A stretch of 64,000 nucleotides of DNA from NCBI GenBank assembly GCA_030323885.1, contig JASIRB010000758.1, positions 187,501 through 251,500 of the forward strand, in the 5' to 3' direction. Below are positions 53,591-64,000 of this stretch, piece by piece. This DNA comes from Branchipolynoe longqiensis (taxonomy: Eukaryota; Annelida; Polychaeta; Phyllodocida; Polynoidae). Under the pieces are notes generated by a model. It worked only from the letters and a program-made list of their open reading frames with translations. It did not search any database and was not told the DNA's origin. The position numbers and the translations under genes are program-made. Positions within the stretch are counted from its first letter, which is position 1. Every line of letters begins with the position of its first letter.

Positions 53591-54285
53591 GCCGCATTGT
53601 CACTCCGATGAAGCATCAAACTTTCAAAAGCAAACCATTCATCTACATTTGATTCTACACATCTAACTTCGATAATGATGCACTTATTGAGAATTTGTTG
53701 CCGCATAGAATGGTTTTGTTTGTTTGTTGTTGTTTTACATCCTAGCAACATCTAAGGTCATATCAGGACGGGTACCGACTTGTGACAGTGCGCACTCATG
53801 GCGACTTTATAGTGCTGCCCCACTGGAAGACCAGGCCACCAGCACCATGACCTGATATCCCACTCAGTCACATTATCCTGACACTGAGCGAACCAGTCCT
53901 TGTCCTATCCTAATAATGCCAAGCACCAGGCTAGGAAGCAACAAGTATCAATTTTTAAGTCATCGGTTTGACTTGACCAGGGTTCGAAGCCACGACCCCA
54001 CGATCTACCAACACAGGAGACGACGCTCTAACTCATTCGGCCATCCCGTCTGGTATCGCATAGAAGGGCACACTGAGGCAATTTATTAGAACCTGTTATG
54101 TCAGAGTTTTGGCATGCTTGCCGAAACTAATTTTATATGTTCGCACTCAAAATATCTCAAAAGTTAGTCATTTTAAAATAAACGTTTCTCCAAATGAAAG
54201 TAAAATAGAAGATAACAATCAATTTAATATATTGATCTCAGAAAAATGACAAACTCAAAACCATCGGAATATTCAACTTTTAAGT
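53587..54285 (-). mobile_element. MITE-B split by a SINE-A
   Basis: TTAAAGCCGCATTGTCACTC begins the element; it is interrupted after CCGCATAGAA at 53710 and resumes at 54054 to about 54285. The host element is otherwise complete. Confidence 0.75.
53711..54053 (-). mobile_element. SINE-A full-length, nested in MITE-B
   Basis: Tail TTTTGTTTGTTTGTTGTTG at the left and GGCCATCCCGTC head at the right. Target duplication CGCATAGAA on both sides. Proves that this SINE moved after the MITE. Confidence 0.83.
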
Positions 54286-54339
54286 TATTAGGAACTTGTG
54301 TGTATGTATGCATGATGCGGAGTATGTTGATTGATTGAT

Positions 54340-54510
54340 TGAGTGGGGTTTCACATCGTATATAGACCAACATGGTTACCGTTTTGTGACAGCATACTCG
54401 TGGCTGCTTTTATAGTGCTGTTAGATACAGATACCGTGTCACCAGAGCCATAGTGTGATATCCCTCTCAGCGATATTCTTGTGAAAGCTCTGCTCGTTGG
54501 ATCCTACTGA
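54340..54510 (-). mobile_element. diverged SINE sharing the SINE-A central block
   Basis: GTTTTGTGACAGCATACTCG, then TTTTATAGTGCTG and AGTGTGATATCCCTCTCAG match the SINE-A central block at lower identity, but the ends differ (TTGATTGATTGATTGAGTGG). Possibly another SINE family with the same core. Confidence 0.5.
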
Positions 54511-54584
54511 TCCTAATCAATATTAACCTACTTACACTAACTATAGGTCCCATCTGAAATTACCCTGAATACACCCAATCAACC

Positions 54585-54622
54585 TGAATACCCCCCCCCC
54601 CACACACACACACACAACTACC
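54585..54622. repeat. poly-C and CA run
   Basis: Low-complexity sequence directly before a SINE-A head. Confidence 0.7.
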
Positions 54623-54634
54623 CCCCACCACTAA

Positions 54635-54965
54635 CGGGCGCGGTGGCCGAATCGGTAGAGCGCGGGCCTCGTGTGCGGAAGGTCGGGAGTTTGGTGCCCA
54701 GTCGAGTCAAACCAATGACTTTTCAAATTGATACATGTCGCTGTCCAGCCTTGCACCTGGCATTACTCGCACAGGGCAGGACTGGTTTGATCAATGACAG
54801 GATAATGTGACTGAGTGGGATATTGGGACATGGTGTCAGTGGCCTGATTTCCCAGTGGGGCAGCACTATAAAGTCACCATGAGTGCGCACTGTCACACGT
54901 CAGTACCAATCCTGATATGACCTTAGATGTTGCAAGGATGCAAAACTCCAACAGCCAACCAAGCA
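54635..54965 (+). mobile_element. SINE-A full-length, CGGTGGCCGAATCGG subfamily
   Basis: Head GCGGTGGCCGAATCGGTAGA and GCGCGGGCCTCGTGTGCGGA, linker, central block, then GATATGACCTTAGATGTTGC and CCAACAGCCAACCA end. Confidence 0.83.
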
Positions 54966-55639
54966 ACCTTTAATCCAAGTGTGGCACTTGTAGAAAGCTA
55001 TATATAAGCACCCCTAGCCCCCCCGGACCCCCCGCCCCCACTAACCCCCCACCTCAATTCACTACTACAACTTCTCTTAACTCATCTTTTACACATCTTT
55101 CAGGTCAGTGCTTTGATGGCAATATAGTCCATCCATATTGTTATAACTTTGTTTGGTGAGTAGCGGCATTTTTCATTAGGGACGGTGCATGAGCACTAAT
55201 CAGAGGAATAACACCATTTGAACAAAACAAAACACATAGCCCTACATGTTGTTAGGACCTAAGACCCCAAATCACACTAGTGTACATTAGTGTGCACTCT
55301 ATCTTGATGTATATCCCTTGCACTATGTTGAGTACCTATGCTGTACACTATACAGCATAGGCTGCTCCCTCACTTTCTTTTTATGTTCATAATGGGTTGT
55401 GCTGCACACAATGCAACACATTCTACTTCCACTATGTACAAATCAAATGTGATCACTTCAACGGCTGGAAGACCAGTGATTCGGCGCTGACAAAATATGT
55501 ATTCAGATGAATAAAAATATTTACCAAAAAACACTCCAAAAAATCACTCAATATTTTATTTTGCAGTTTGGTAATCAATAGCCACCAATTAGTTAAAGCA
55601 GTATTTGAAGTGCATCACAAGGTATGGCAAGTTATGCAT
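54966..55639. other. unassigned stretch
   Basis: C-rich run near 55018-55040. At 55300-55450 the words TGCTGTACACTATACAGCA form a short palindrome. No gene seen. Confidence 0.35.
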
Positions 55640-55968
55640 GTTTTGTTATTTGCTTGTTGGTTTATGTCCTAGGAACATCTACGGTCATATCCGGATGGCT
55701 ACGGACTTGAAACGGTGCACTCATGCCGATTTTATAGTGCCGCCCCATGGGGAGACCAGTTTGCTGGCACCCTGACCCAATATCCCACAGTCACATTATC
55801 CTGACACTGAGCTAACCAGTCCTTATCCTATCCTATTAATGCCGAGTGCCAGGCTAGGTAGCGACACATACAGATTTAGTAAGTCATTGGTTTGATTCGA
55901 CAGGGATTAGAACTCCCGACCTTCCACATGGGAAGCCTGCGCTCTACCGATTCGACCAGCGCGTCCGG
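55640..55968 (-). mobile_element. SINE-A full-length copy
   Basis: TTTGCTTGTTGGTTTATGTC tail side to CTACCGATTCGACCAGCGCG head; several changes in the central block. Confidence 0.78.
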
Positions 55969-56506
55969 TAAATATTATGCAGGTTGCCAGGCTACAACTG
56001 ATTATGATGACGTCATCACTAAACTCTACAGGTAGAGGGAGGGAGGGGGAGGAGGTGTCCCTAATTCGTTTATTGCGAACGAGGCTCTCAACAGTGACTA
56101 CAGGTGAGAGGGAATACCACACCTGACAATTCACACGCCTGAAGTGAATGTAGGTCAATGGGCACCGTGCTACCAAGAACTAAACCACACATCACCGTGA
56201 TATAAAGTCCACGGCTTGAATCTGTGGTTGTGTAGGCAGGCTATGGTGAAATCAATACAGGCAAAAAGAGAAAGGAAGAGTATAAAGAGTGAAAGAAGAG
56301 AGAGATCCAAGCCCTCAGGTTTATTCTTTATATGGTACATGTATCCAGTATGGCATATCACCTGACCACATTCTCCCAATGAGAATCAAACATCTACAGC
56401 TCTACCAATGAGAATCAAGCATTTCCGGTCACCATGGTTACATTGATCTGCCCACCACCACCGAGCGGCGTGGCTCCTTTGGTCACCACCTGCCCGGAGC
56501 TCACCA
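55969..56506. other. unassigned stretch
   Basis: Contains GTTTATTCTTTATATGGTAC and CATTTCCGGTCACCATGG; the repeated CCAATGAGAATCAA (56386 and 56407) is a short local duplication. No gene supported. Confidence 0.3.
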
Positions 56507-57230
56507 GGGGCCGTATGCAGGAGTCAGTGTTAGCGAGGAAAAAAGGTGTTTGGCAGGAATTCCGGTTTAGCGGCGAAAAATGGTATGCACGAGTCAGTGT
56601 TAGGCCTAACACCAAAGGCTTAACCGGTGTTACCTTACCCCTAAAAAATATTAGGTTTAGCGAATTTATTAGGCCCAAATCTATTCAATGCTGTCATATT
56701 TAATAGAATTACATACGCAATAAGTGAAATTTTATCAATTTAACCCTAAATCCGAACCCTCCTTAAGGCTACCGCCGTATTGGCGGCGATATTAATATTT
56801 ATATGTTCGAATCGATGAACGTAAAGTAAACAAACCGCCGCCGCCGCCAGTAGGGAAAGCGACGTTGATGCGGTGGCTGCGGCGATTTGTTTACTTTACG
56901 TTCGTCGATTCGAACATATAAATATTAATATCACCGTTGTTACAGCGGCAGCGTTAATATTGCTTTGAATTTAGGGTTAATTTCCTCAAATTTCAGTTAT
57001 TACGTATTTAATTCTGTTAAATATGATCGCATTTAATATATTTAAGCCTAATATTTGGGTACAGATGCAGAGGGATTTCCCAAATCTATAAATAAATTCA
57101 CGTTTAGCTATAATGAAAGTGTTACGCGCTCCTGCATACGACTTGACACAGTTCGCGACGTCGGCGATAGCTAACCGGTAATAGGCTCTAACACCAAGAC
57201 CCGCTAACACTGACTCCTGCATACGGGCCC
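56507..57230 (+). mobile_element. fold-back MITE-G, ~724 bp palindrome
   Basis: GGGGCCGTATGCAGGAGTCA at the left and TGACTCCTGCATACGGGCCC at the right. The inner arms also pair: ATATTAATATTTATATGTTC with CGAT, and GTAAAGTAAACAAA near 56787-56835, inverted at 56887-56937, around a GC-rich CCGCCGCC loop. Confidence 0.8.
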
Positions 57231-57267
57231 AGATGTCAACATGACCAGATGTCAACATACTCCACAC

Positions 57268-57512
57268 CAGATGCGGTGGCGAATCAGGAGAGCGCAGACT
57301 TCACGATTTTAGGTTCTGTCGAGTCAAACAAATGACTTACAAATTTACCAAATTGAATCTAGTCGCTACCTACGCTGGCACTCGGCATTACTATGCTAGG
57401 GCAAGGACTGGCTAGCTCGGTATCAGGATAATGTGGCTGGGTAGTGGGAAATCAGGTCATCGTGCCATTGGCCTGGTCTCCCAGTCAGGCAGCACTATTA
57501 AGTCGCTCTGTA
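57268..57512 (+). mobile_element. SINE-A, 3' truncated
   Basis: GCGGTGGCGAATCAGGAGAG head, linker, and central block up to AGCACTATTAAGTCGC. Confidence 0.72.
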
Positions 57513-57904
57513 AATTGTCCAACTATTCCATATATAAGTCTTGAAATCAGGACTCAATATTGTTATTTCAGCTGATTTGAGCTAGCTGCTGATGGCAAAA
57601 TCAGACTACACATACATAAGACATATTGTAAAAAAAAAAAACTATTGTTACATGGTCGGAAGACCAGAGCAATGGCACTGACTAAAGACTTTATTCGATG
57701 AATAAACTATATTTAAAACAACAACAAAAAATAGTGCTGACAATGCATTTTTCTATGGCGATAACCAACATCCTTCTCCACTTCTGACCTCCTGAACCCT
57801 CCACTCCAAACAGGTTGGACAGGCAGTTGTTATCAGGCCGGCTATATGCTGGTCTAGATGCACATTTTAAATGATAACAGGTCAACATTGTGAAGCCTTA
57901 TCTG
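57513..57904. other. unassigned stretch
   Basis: A poly-A run at about 57630 and ordinary AT-rich sequence; TGGTCGGAAGACCAGAGCAA near 57653 resembles ACGGCTGGAAGACCAGTGAT near 55460, hinting at another dispersed repeat. Confidence 0.3.
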
Positions 57905-57907
57905 ATT

Positions 57908-58202
57908 AACAGGTGGCCGAAACCGTAGAGCGCAGGCCTCGCGTGCGGAAGATCGCGAGTTCGCGAGTTCGGTTCCCGGTCGAATCAAACCAATGACTTA
58001 AAAATTGATACTTGTCGCTTCCTAGCCTGGTGCTCGGCATTATTAGGATAGGGCAAGGGATGGTTAGCTCGGTGTCAGGATAATGCGACAGAGTGGGATA
58101 TCGGGCATGGTGCTGGCGGCTTGATTTCCTGGTGGGGCAGCACTATAAAATGGCCATGAGTGCGCACTGTCACAAGTCGGTACCCGTCCTGATATGACCT
58201 TT
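57908..58202 (+). mobile_element. SINE-A copy, subfamily with duplicated GCGAGTTC
   Basis: GGTGGCCGAAACCGTAGAGC head with ATCGCGAGTTCGCGAGTTCG, an 8-bp tandem duplication just before the B box, then full body to GTCCTGATATGACCTTTGA. Confidence 0.78.
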
Positions 58203-58733
58203 GACCGAGCTGATTCGATTCATATAAATCGGATAATATCAACCACCTCTGTAGGTGGTTTATATGAAGCGAATTTTATGAATCGACTTAGATCGCCCGT
58301 GTGAACGCAACCAACTAACTTGATGCGGATTAAGGATGTCACACGCATGCGCAGTTGAGACCTTAGTTTGTTGACTTTCTGGTCGATCAAAAGCGCATAT
58401 TATATAATTTAATTAATGAAACCGCTATCTATGCACAGATATTTTTTTCAGCATTTATTTTTTGGGTTTCACTGCCCAGCAGAAGTTTTGACCGTTCCAA
58501 ACCAATACGATTCAATCCATACATATCTAGGTCGAACCCACACTCTCTCGGTCGACGTCGACGAACCCAAATTGGCGCTCGTTAGTCTGTACTTGCTCAT
58601 GCGCAGATATCCACTTCCGCCTTAAACCGATTCAAAGCACTGCCTGTGTGAACGCGAAACACTTTCGGACTAAATCGAATCATATGATTCGATTTGTTTT
58701 TTTTTTTTTTTGTTTTGTTTTTTTTTTGTGTTT

Positions 58734-58770
<37 letters not shown>

Positions 58771-58911
58771 TTTTTTTTTTTTTTGTTTTTTTTTTTGTTT
58801 TTTTTGTTTTTTTTTTTTTTTTTTTTTTGTTTTTTGTTTTTTTTTTTTTTTTTTTGTTTTTTTTTTTGGTCTGATTCGCTTCACATTTTGCCCGTGTGAA
58901 CACGGCTATAG
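58200..58911 (+). mobile_element. possible MITE with GTGTGAAC ends, containing a poly-T block
   Basis: Self-complementary words TGATTCGATTCATATAAA and CGTGTGAACGC recur at 58208-58310, 58645-58700 and 58868-58905 (TTTTGCCCGTGTGAACACGG). Reads as one inverted-repeat element interrupted by T-rich sequence; limits uncertain. Confidence 0.4.
58697..58868. repeat. T-rich block with scattered G
   Basis: About 170 bp of T with single G or C interruptions. Gives lysine-rich and phenylalanine-rich false open frames. May be partly a sequencing artefact. Confidence 0.85.
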
Positions 58912-60178
58912 ATGTATGCACTATATACCACACATGCACACATGTATGCACTATGTACCACACTATGTACCACACATGCACACATATATGCACTATATAC
59001 CACACATGCACACATATATGCACTATATACCACACATGCACACATATATGCACTATGTACCACACATGCACACATGTATGCACTATATACCACACTATGT
59101 ACCACACATGCACACATGTATGCATTATATACCACACATGCACACATGTATGCACTATGTACCACACTATGTACCACACATGCACACATGTATGCACTAT
59201 ATACCACACATGCACACATGTATGCACTATATACCACACATGCACACATGTATGCACTATGTACCACACATGCACACATGTATGCACTATATACCACACA
59301 TGCACACATGCACACATGTATGCACTATATACCACACATGCACACATGTATGCACTATGTACCACACACATGCACACATGTATGCACTATATACCACACA
59401 TGCACACATGTATGCACTATATACCACACATGCACACATGTATGCACTATATACCACACATGCACACATGTATGCACTATGTACCACAGCACACATGTTG
59501 CACTATTACACACATGCACACATGTATGCACTATGTACCACACATGCACACATGTATGCACTATGTACCACACATGCACACATGTATGCACTATGTACCA
59601 CACATGTATGCACTATATACCACACATGCACACATGTATGCACTATATACCACACATGCACACATGTATGCACTATGTACCACACATGCACACATGTATG
59701 CACTATATACCACACATGCACACATGTATGCACTATGTACCACACATGCACACATGTATGCACTATGTACCACACATGCACATATGTATGCACTATATAC
59801 CACACATGCACACATGTATGCGCTATGTACCACACATGCACACATGTATGCACTATGTACCACACATGCACACATGTATGCACTATGTACCACACATGCA
59901 CTCACTATGTACCACACATGCACACATGTATGCACTATATACCACACACACATGTATGCGCTATGTACCACACATGCACACATGTATGCACTATATACCA
60001 CACATGCACACATGTATGCACTATATACCACACATGCACACATGTATGCACTATATACCACACATGCATACATGTATGCACTATATACCACACATGTATG
60101 CACTATATACCACAATGTATACCACACATGGACACATGTATGCACTATATACCACACATGGAGACATGTGCATATATG
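58912..60178. repeat. 30-bp minisatellite, 1.27 kb
   Basis: Unit CACATGTATGCACTATATAC plus CACACATGCA, with variant CTATGTAC. Thirty bp is ten codons, so several frames on both strands stay open for hundreds of codons. A few units are duplicated in part (CACTATGTACCACACTATGT). Confidence 0.95.
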
Positions 60179-60197
60179 ATGCACTATTTATATATAG

Positions 60198-60495
60198 GGA
60201 GCGGGACGGAGCTCAAGTGGTAGAGTGTCCGCTTGTGAAGGTATCGATCATCCTATCGATCCTGCTCAGTGGACACATTTGCATTTTGGGTTATTTTCCC
60301 ATTCCAACCGGTGGTCCCCACTGGTTCATTAAAGGGTGTGTTATGTCCTGTACTGTCTGTGGGAAAGTGCATACCTAAAAAAAAACTTGCTGCTTATTGG
60401 AAAGAGTAGCCTATGTGGCGGCACCGGGTTTTCTCCAAAGAAATATGTCAGAATGACCATATGTTTGAAATCCAATAGCCGATGATAAAAAGTAA
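60198..60495 (+). mobile_element. SINE-B full-length copy
   Basis: GGAGCTCAAGTGGTAGAGTG head, CTGTGGGAAAGTGCATACCT middle, and AATAGCCGATGATAAAAAGT end. The other half-copies in the window match this order. Confidence 0.78.
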
Positions 60496-60607
60496 ATATT
60501 TTGTTGACTTTCGTTTTTTATTGATATATATACCATGCATACACACGCCCACACACGTGTGCCGAATACGACTATTGCACGCAGGCAGGGAATGCCCCGT
60601 CCAGCTG

Positions 60608-60656
60608 TCACCGACCCTGACACCGACACTGACACTGACACCGACACCGACACCTG
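60608..60656. repeat. 6-bp repeat (GACACC)n
   Basis: GACACCGACACTGACACTGA and continued; period 6 with C/T variation. Confidence 0.8.
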
Positions 60657-60670
60657 CAAGCACCGCCTGA

Positions 60671-61397
60671 CCTGGGGCCATATGCATATGTCCGGGTTAG
60701 TGCTGCGAAGCTGGTTTTCGGCGGGTTGGCCGTGTTAGCGGCGAAAAATGTGTATGCATGTGTCCGCGTTAAACTAACTCGGCGAGGTTAAAGTCGCCTG
60801 TACTAACCCCAAGCAAAAGGATGGTTAAAGGTGGGGTTAGGGATCGATTATGGCCAAATCTATTGAATGCGATCATATTTAACATAATTACATACTCAAA
60901 TAGTAAAATTTCATTAAATTAACCCTAAATTCGAAGCAATATTAACGTAGCAGCTAAAACGGCGGCGTTATTCATATTGTCGAATCGACGAATGTAAAGT
61001 AAACAAATCGCTGCCTCCGCAGCGACGTCGATATCGAGGCCCCCTAAGTTGCTAAATAGCTGAAACGTTAATTATTTACGCCCAAATCTATTCAATGCGA
61101 TCATATTTAACAGAATTACATACGCAATAAGTGAAATTTAATTAAATTAACCCTAAAATCGAAGCGAGATTAACGCTGATGCCATAACGACGGCGATATT
61201 AATATTTTCGAATCGACGAATGTAATGTAAACAAAGCGAGGCCCCCTAGGTTGCTAAATAACTGAAACGTTAACTAACCCGAGCACGCTTTGGTCATATA
61301 CATGCCCCGTGACACATTTGGAACTCCGGGGTTAATTAACCCGGGACCCGCCTTTAACCCCGGCCCGGTTAAAAATTGGCTCATGCATACGGGCCCT
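60671..61397 (+). mobile_element. MITE-G second member, diverged
   Basis: GGGGCCATATGCATATGTCC to GGCTCATGCATACGGGCCC. Shares TTCAATGCGATCATATTTAA and AAATTAACCCTAAA words with 56507-57230, each present twice within this copy, but the outer arms differ. Confidence 0.65.
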
Positions 61398-61529
61398 GGG
61401 GTGTAACGTCGTAGTGGCATATTGCGCTGTGCCGTCCTGTGTACGGCTGTTCCAGTCACCACCTACCCCCCCCCCTCACCCCTACTCCCCACCCACGTAC
61501 ACAGCAAACACAGACGGTCCACACCGGGT

Positions 61530-61830
61530 GCGGTGGCCGAATCGGTAGAGCGCGGGCCTTGTGTATGGAAGTTCGGGAGTTCGGTTCCCGGTCGAGTCAA
61601 TAACTTATCAAATTGATACTTGACGCTTCCTAACTTGGCGCTCGGCATTATTAGGATAGGGAAAGGACTGGTTAGCTTAGTGTCAGGATAATGTGACTGA
61701 GTTGGATATCAAGTTGTGGTGCTGGTGGCCTGGTTTTCCCAGTGGTATAAAGTGCACTCTCACATGTCGGTACCCGTCCTGATATCGCCTTAGGTGTTTC
61801 TAGGACATAAAACAACAACAAACAAACAAT
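61530..61830 (+). mobile_element. SINE-A full-length, CGGTGGCCGAATCGG subfamily
   Basis: GCGGTGGCCGAATCGGTAGA head, AGTTCGGTTCCCGGTCGAGT B box, shortened central block, and AACAACAAACAAACAAT tail. Confidence 0.8.
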
Positions 61831-62161
61831 AAGCACATGGCACACATCCGGTAGAGAGCCAGAGTACGGTGTGTGTGTGGGGGGGGGGGGGGTAAACACA
61901 CATCATCAATCGAGTGCAGTGTGCATGACAGAAATAGGGGTAATTGTGTGTCATCAGTATGGTTGCAGAGGGCCCTGTTGTTTGGCGGTTACTATGGTTA
62001 CTAACTAGGTCAGGGTATGAGTGACCAGAGTGGGCACTCTGTAACTAGGTCAATTTCACTGCAATCTACATGAGAAGCAATTATATAATAATTAGTTATC
62101 AGGAAGCATTGCTGGGCTTGTATGACACGCCTTCACTACAATAGTACAAGTTGCAGTGAAA
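61831..62161. other. unassigned stretch with poly-G
   Basis: TGTGTGTGGGGGGGGGGGGG at 61870-61893; the rest shows no feature. Confidence 0.4.
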
Positions 62162-62400
62162 TTTGTTTGTTTGTTGTTTAGTGTCCTACCAACATGTAAG
62201 GTCAGACCAGGACCGACTTGTGACAGTGTGCACAGTATCAGGATAATGTGACTGAGTGCGACATCAGGTCATGGTGCTGGTGGTCTGTTCTCCCAGTGGG
62301 GCAGCACTATAAAATCACCATGAGTGCATACTATCACAAGTCGGTATACATCCTCATGACCGTGAATGTTGCTAGGATGTAAAACCCCAACAAACAAACA
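62162..62400. mobile_element. two SINE-A parts joined head to head
   Basis: 62162-62232 is a minus-strand tail (TTTGTTTGTTGTTTAGTGTC to TTGTGACAGTGTGCAC) that passes directly into a plus-strand 3' half (AGTATCAGGATAATGTGACT to CCCCAACAAACAAACAAC). Confidence 0.7.
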
Positions 62401-62409
62401 ACCCATCAT

Positions 62410-62820
62410 CTCTCTCCCCCGTCCTGATATTACCTTAGATTGGTTGGTTCTTTGAGTTTTACGTCCTAGCAACATCTAAGGTCATATCAGGACGGGTACC
62501 GACTTGTGACAGTACGCACTCATGGTGACTTTAGAGTGCTGCCCCACTGGGAGACCAGGCCACCAGCACCATGACCTGATAACACACTCAGTCACATTTT
62601 CCTGACACTGAGCAAACCAGTCCTTGCCCTATCCTATTAATGCCGAGCACCAGGCTAAGAAGCGACAAGTATCAATTTTATAAGTCATTAGTTTGACTCA
62701 ACCGGGAACAGAACTCCCGAACTTCCGCATGCGAGGCCCGCGCTCTACCGATTAGGCCACCGCACCCGGTATATGACCTTAGATATTGCTAGGAAGTAAA
62801 AGAACAACAAACAAAGAACC
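62410..62820 (+). mobile_element. SINE-A plus-strand tail, split by a minus-strand SINE-A
   Basis: CGTCCTGATATTACCTTAGA at 62420 is resumed at 62770 by ATATGACCTTAGATATTGCT and the AACAACAAACAAAG tail. The inserted copy is listed separately. Confidence 0.65.
62442..62768 (-). mobile_element. SINE-A full-length, nested
   Basis: GGTTCTTTGAGTTTTACGTC to CTACCGATTAGGCCACCGCA. Flanks ACCTTAGAT on both sides suggest a 9-bp target duplication. Confidence 0.75.
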
Positions 62821-64000
62821 ATTAATTCCCCCCCCCCCGACTCCCACCAGATTGGACAGACTCGAACAGAGTCGGAGATATCACGCATGGCGTTCCGGTT
62901 ACTGTAACCATGGCAACAGTAAGATTGCGCGTCATACCAGTTAATTGGCTGCGCTTAGCGGATCTAACCTAACAGAATGTGTCGCACTCTACAACGACTA
63001 GGCGAGGACATGAAGCGACTAACATTAATGGACCGAACAAGGAAGCTCCATCTGCTCCTCGTTACACAGGCATGTAGGTGATAGTTGCCAGGGCAGTTGA
63101 CAAGCTGTCGTATCGAGCACATTGGCCCAGTTTTGTCATATTCTTATTTGATTCTGGGTTAACAGTTACACTTATATTATACTCATATACTATGTTCATA
63201 TGTATGATATATATTATCTATATAATATACCGAACGGTTGTTAAGTTTTAGGGTTGTTCTGATCACTATTCTTCTGTTAATCGGCGGTGCTAACGCGCAT
63301 CATCGTACTCCACTCATGCATCGCCATACACGGTTTGTTGTTAGTAAGTATGTTTTTTGCACCTATTGTACACATTTCATATTAATTTAGATCGTTTATT
63401 TACTAACTTTGGTCACTTCGACCAGAGTGGCATCCATTTTGAGTCACATAACCACAAGTGTTGTTAACTCCGTCATTAGATAGTGCCACCGATATGGTTT
63501 ACTGCATAGTGGTACAGATGGATTGCACCAGATGGCGGCACTATGTTGAAACTGGGACCCTGCACGATTCTGGAATATAGCATATAAAACACCAACAAAC
63601 AACTATTCCCACTCCCACCAAATATCGAACATGTGCAGCCTTGATCATGGCACTCTTGCCTGCCCTGAATCCATTTCAATCAATTGTTGCTGAGACTAAC
63701 TAGGATTGGGGGGTGGGGGTGGGGGTTGGCCATTGGGTGGGGGGGGGGGTCAGGTGACTAAGGCCGTGTATCCATAGACTGTTCCCTTGTTCCGTGTTCG
63801 CTTGTGACGCGCCACACAGACAATGAACCTGCGTTTTGCTTAGTGGCCGTTCCCATAGACCCCTTTCAATGTTTGTAAACATTGTGTGTGCCCACGCAGC
63901 TTGGCTGCAGATCGAATGCACACTGCCACTAAATATCCATGCTGACGTCATATGAAATAGGTCTATAGGTTGGACCTAGAGAGTGTATGGCCATATGCAT
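62821..64000. other. unassigned right end of the window
   Basis: Poly-C at 62828 and G-rich GGGTGGGGGTGGGGG at 63702-63752. From about 63760 GGCCGTGTATCCATAGACTG with GTGACGCGCCACAC looks like the end of an inverted-repeat transposon running past the edge. No exon motif is visible, and the tetraspanin 5' non-coding exon, if any, was not found. Confidence 0.3.

Noticed and set aside
4481..60178. CRISPR-like spaced repeats
   Set aside because: All arrays are head-to-tail units without unique spacers, and the genome is eukaryotic.
58694..60378. Open frames up to 509 codons (Phe-rich, then His/Tyr/Thr repeats) and Lys-rich minus frames
   Set aside because: Poly-T block plus a 30-bp array open in all phases.
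54635..61600. tRNA genes at heads such as GCGGTGGCCGAATCGGTAGA
   Set aside because: Each is followed by the same SINE body and tail, so they are SINE promoters, not tRNA genes.

Overview
This is a eukaryotic nuclear window, very probably from a mollusc or another lophotrochozoan. The reasons are GT-AG introns, a spliced animal tetraspanin gene, dense tRNA-derived SINEs, terminal-inverted-repeat MITEs, non-LTR retrotransposon remnants and two DIRS-type tyrosine-recombinase retrotransposons. Calling it a mollusc is inference from the look of the repeats; no marker in the window proves the phylum. Nothing bacterial or organellar is visible. Most long open frames here are tandem repeats whose unit length is a multiple of three, not genes. 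The only host gene I can support is a tetraspanin on the minus strand. It has eight coding exons (53005-53073, 38495-38704, 30380-30454, 28951-29055, 25041-25109, 22549-22671, 19566-19649, 16079-16129). Every exon is a whole number of codons, every coding junction is phase 0 with canonical GT/AG ends, and together they give a complete 261-residue four-pass membrane protein across 37 kb. Layout: 1-16 kb is downstream of the gene and holds AT-rich DNA, MITEs, SINEs, a LINE fragment and tandem repeats. The segment 16-53 kb is the tetraspanin gene. Its introns hold a 51-bp array, a 0.7-kb purine tract, a 79-bp array in which each unit carries TGACGTCA, a 95-bp array, 2.1 kb of pyrimidine-rich repeats, a complete-looking DIRS element (32003-37436, intron 2), a 106-bp array and a damaged DIRS element (45668-51471, intron 1). 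The segment 53-64 kb lies upstream of the start codon and holds more SINEs, two fold-back MITEs, a poly-T block and a 1.27-kb 30-bp array. The most unusual pattern is that tandem arrays sit directly on tetraspanin splice sites. The 106-bp array begins at the exon 2 acceptor and repeats an acceptor-like sequence about 15 times. The 95-bp array begins at the exon 5 donor and repeats GTAAGTCTAC four more times. The exon 7 donor is repeated three more times, once together with the end of the exon. The 51-bp array begins 14 bp from the exon 8 acceptor. In addition a SINE sits about 12 bp from the exon 6 acceptor. The DIRS element encodes Gag, then reverse transcriptase/RNase H/methyltransferase-like, then tyrosine recombinase, and keeps its inverted ends and an internal complementary region. 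Repeat family names used here (SINE-A, SINE-B, MITE-B to MITE-J) are local labels, not database names.
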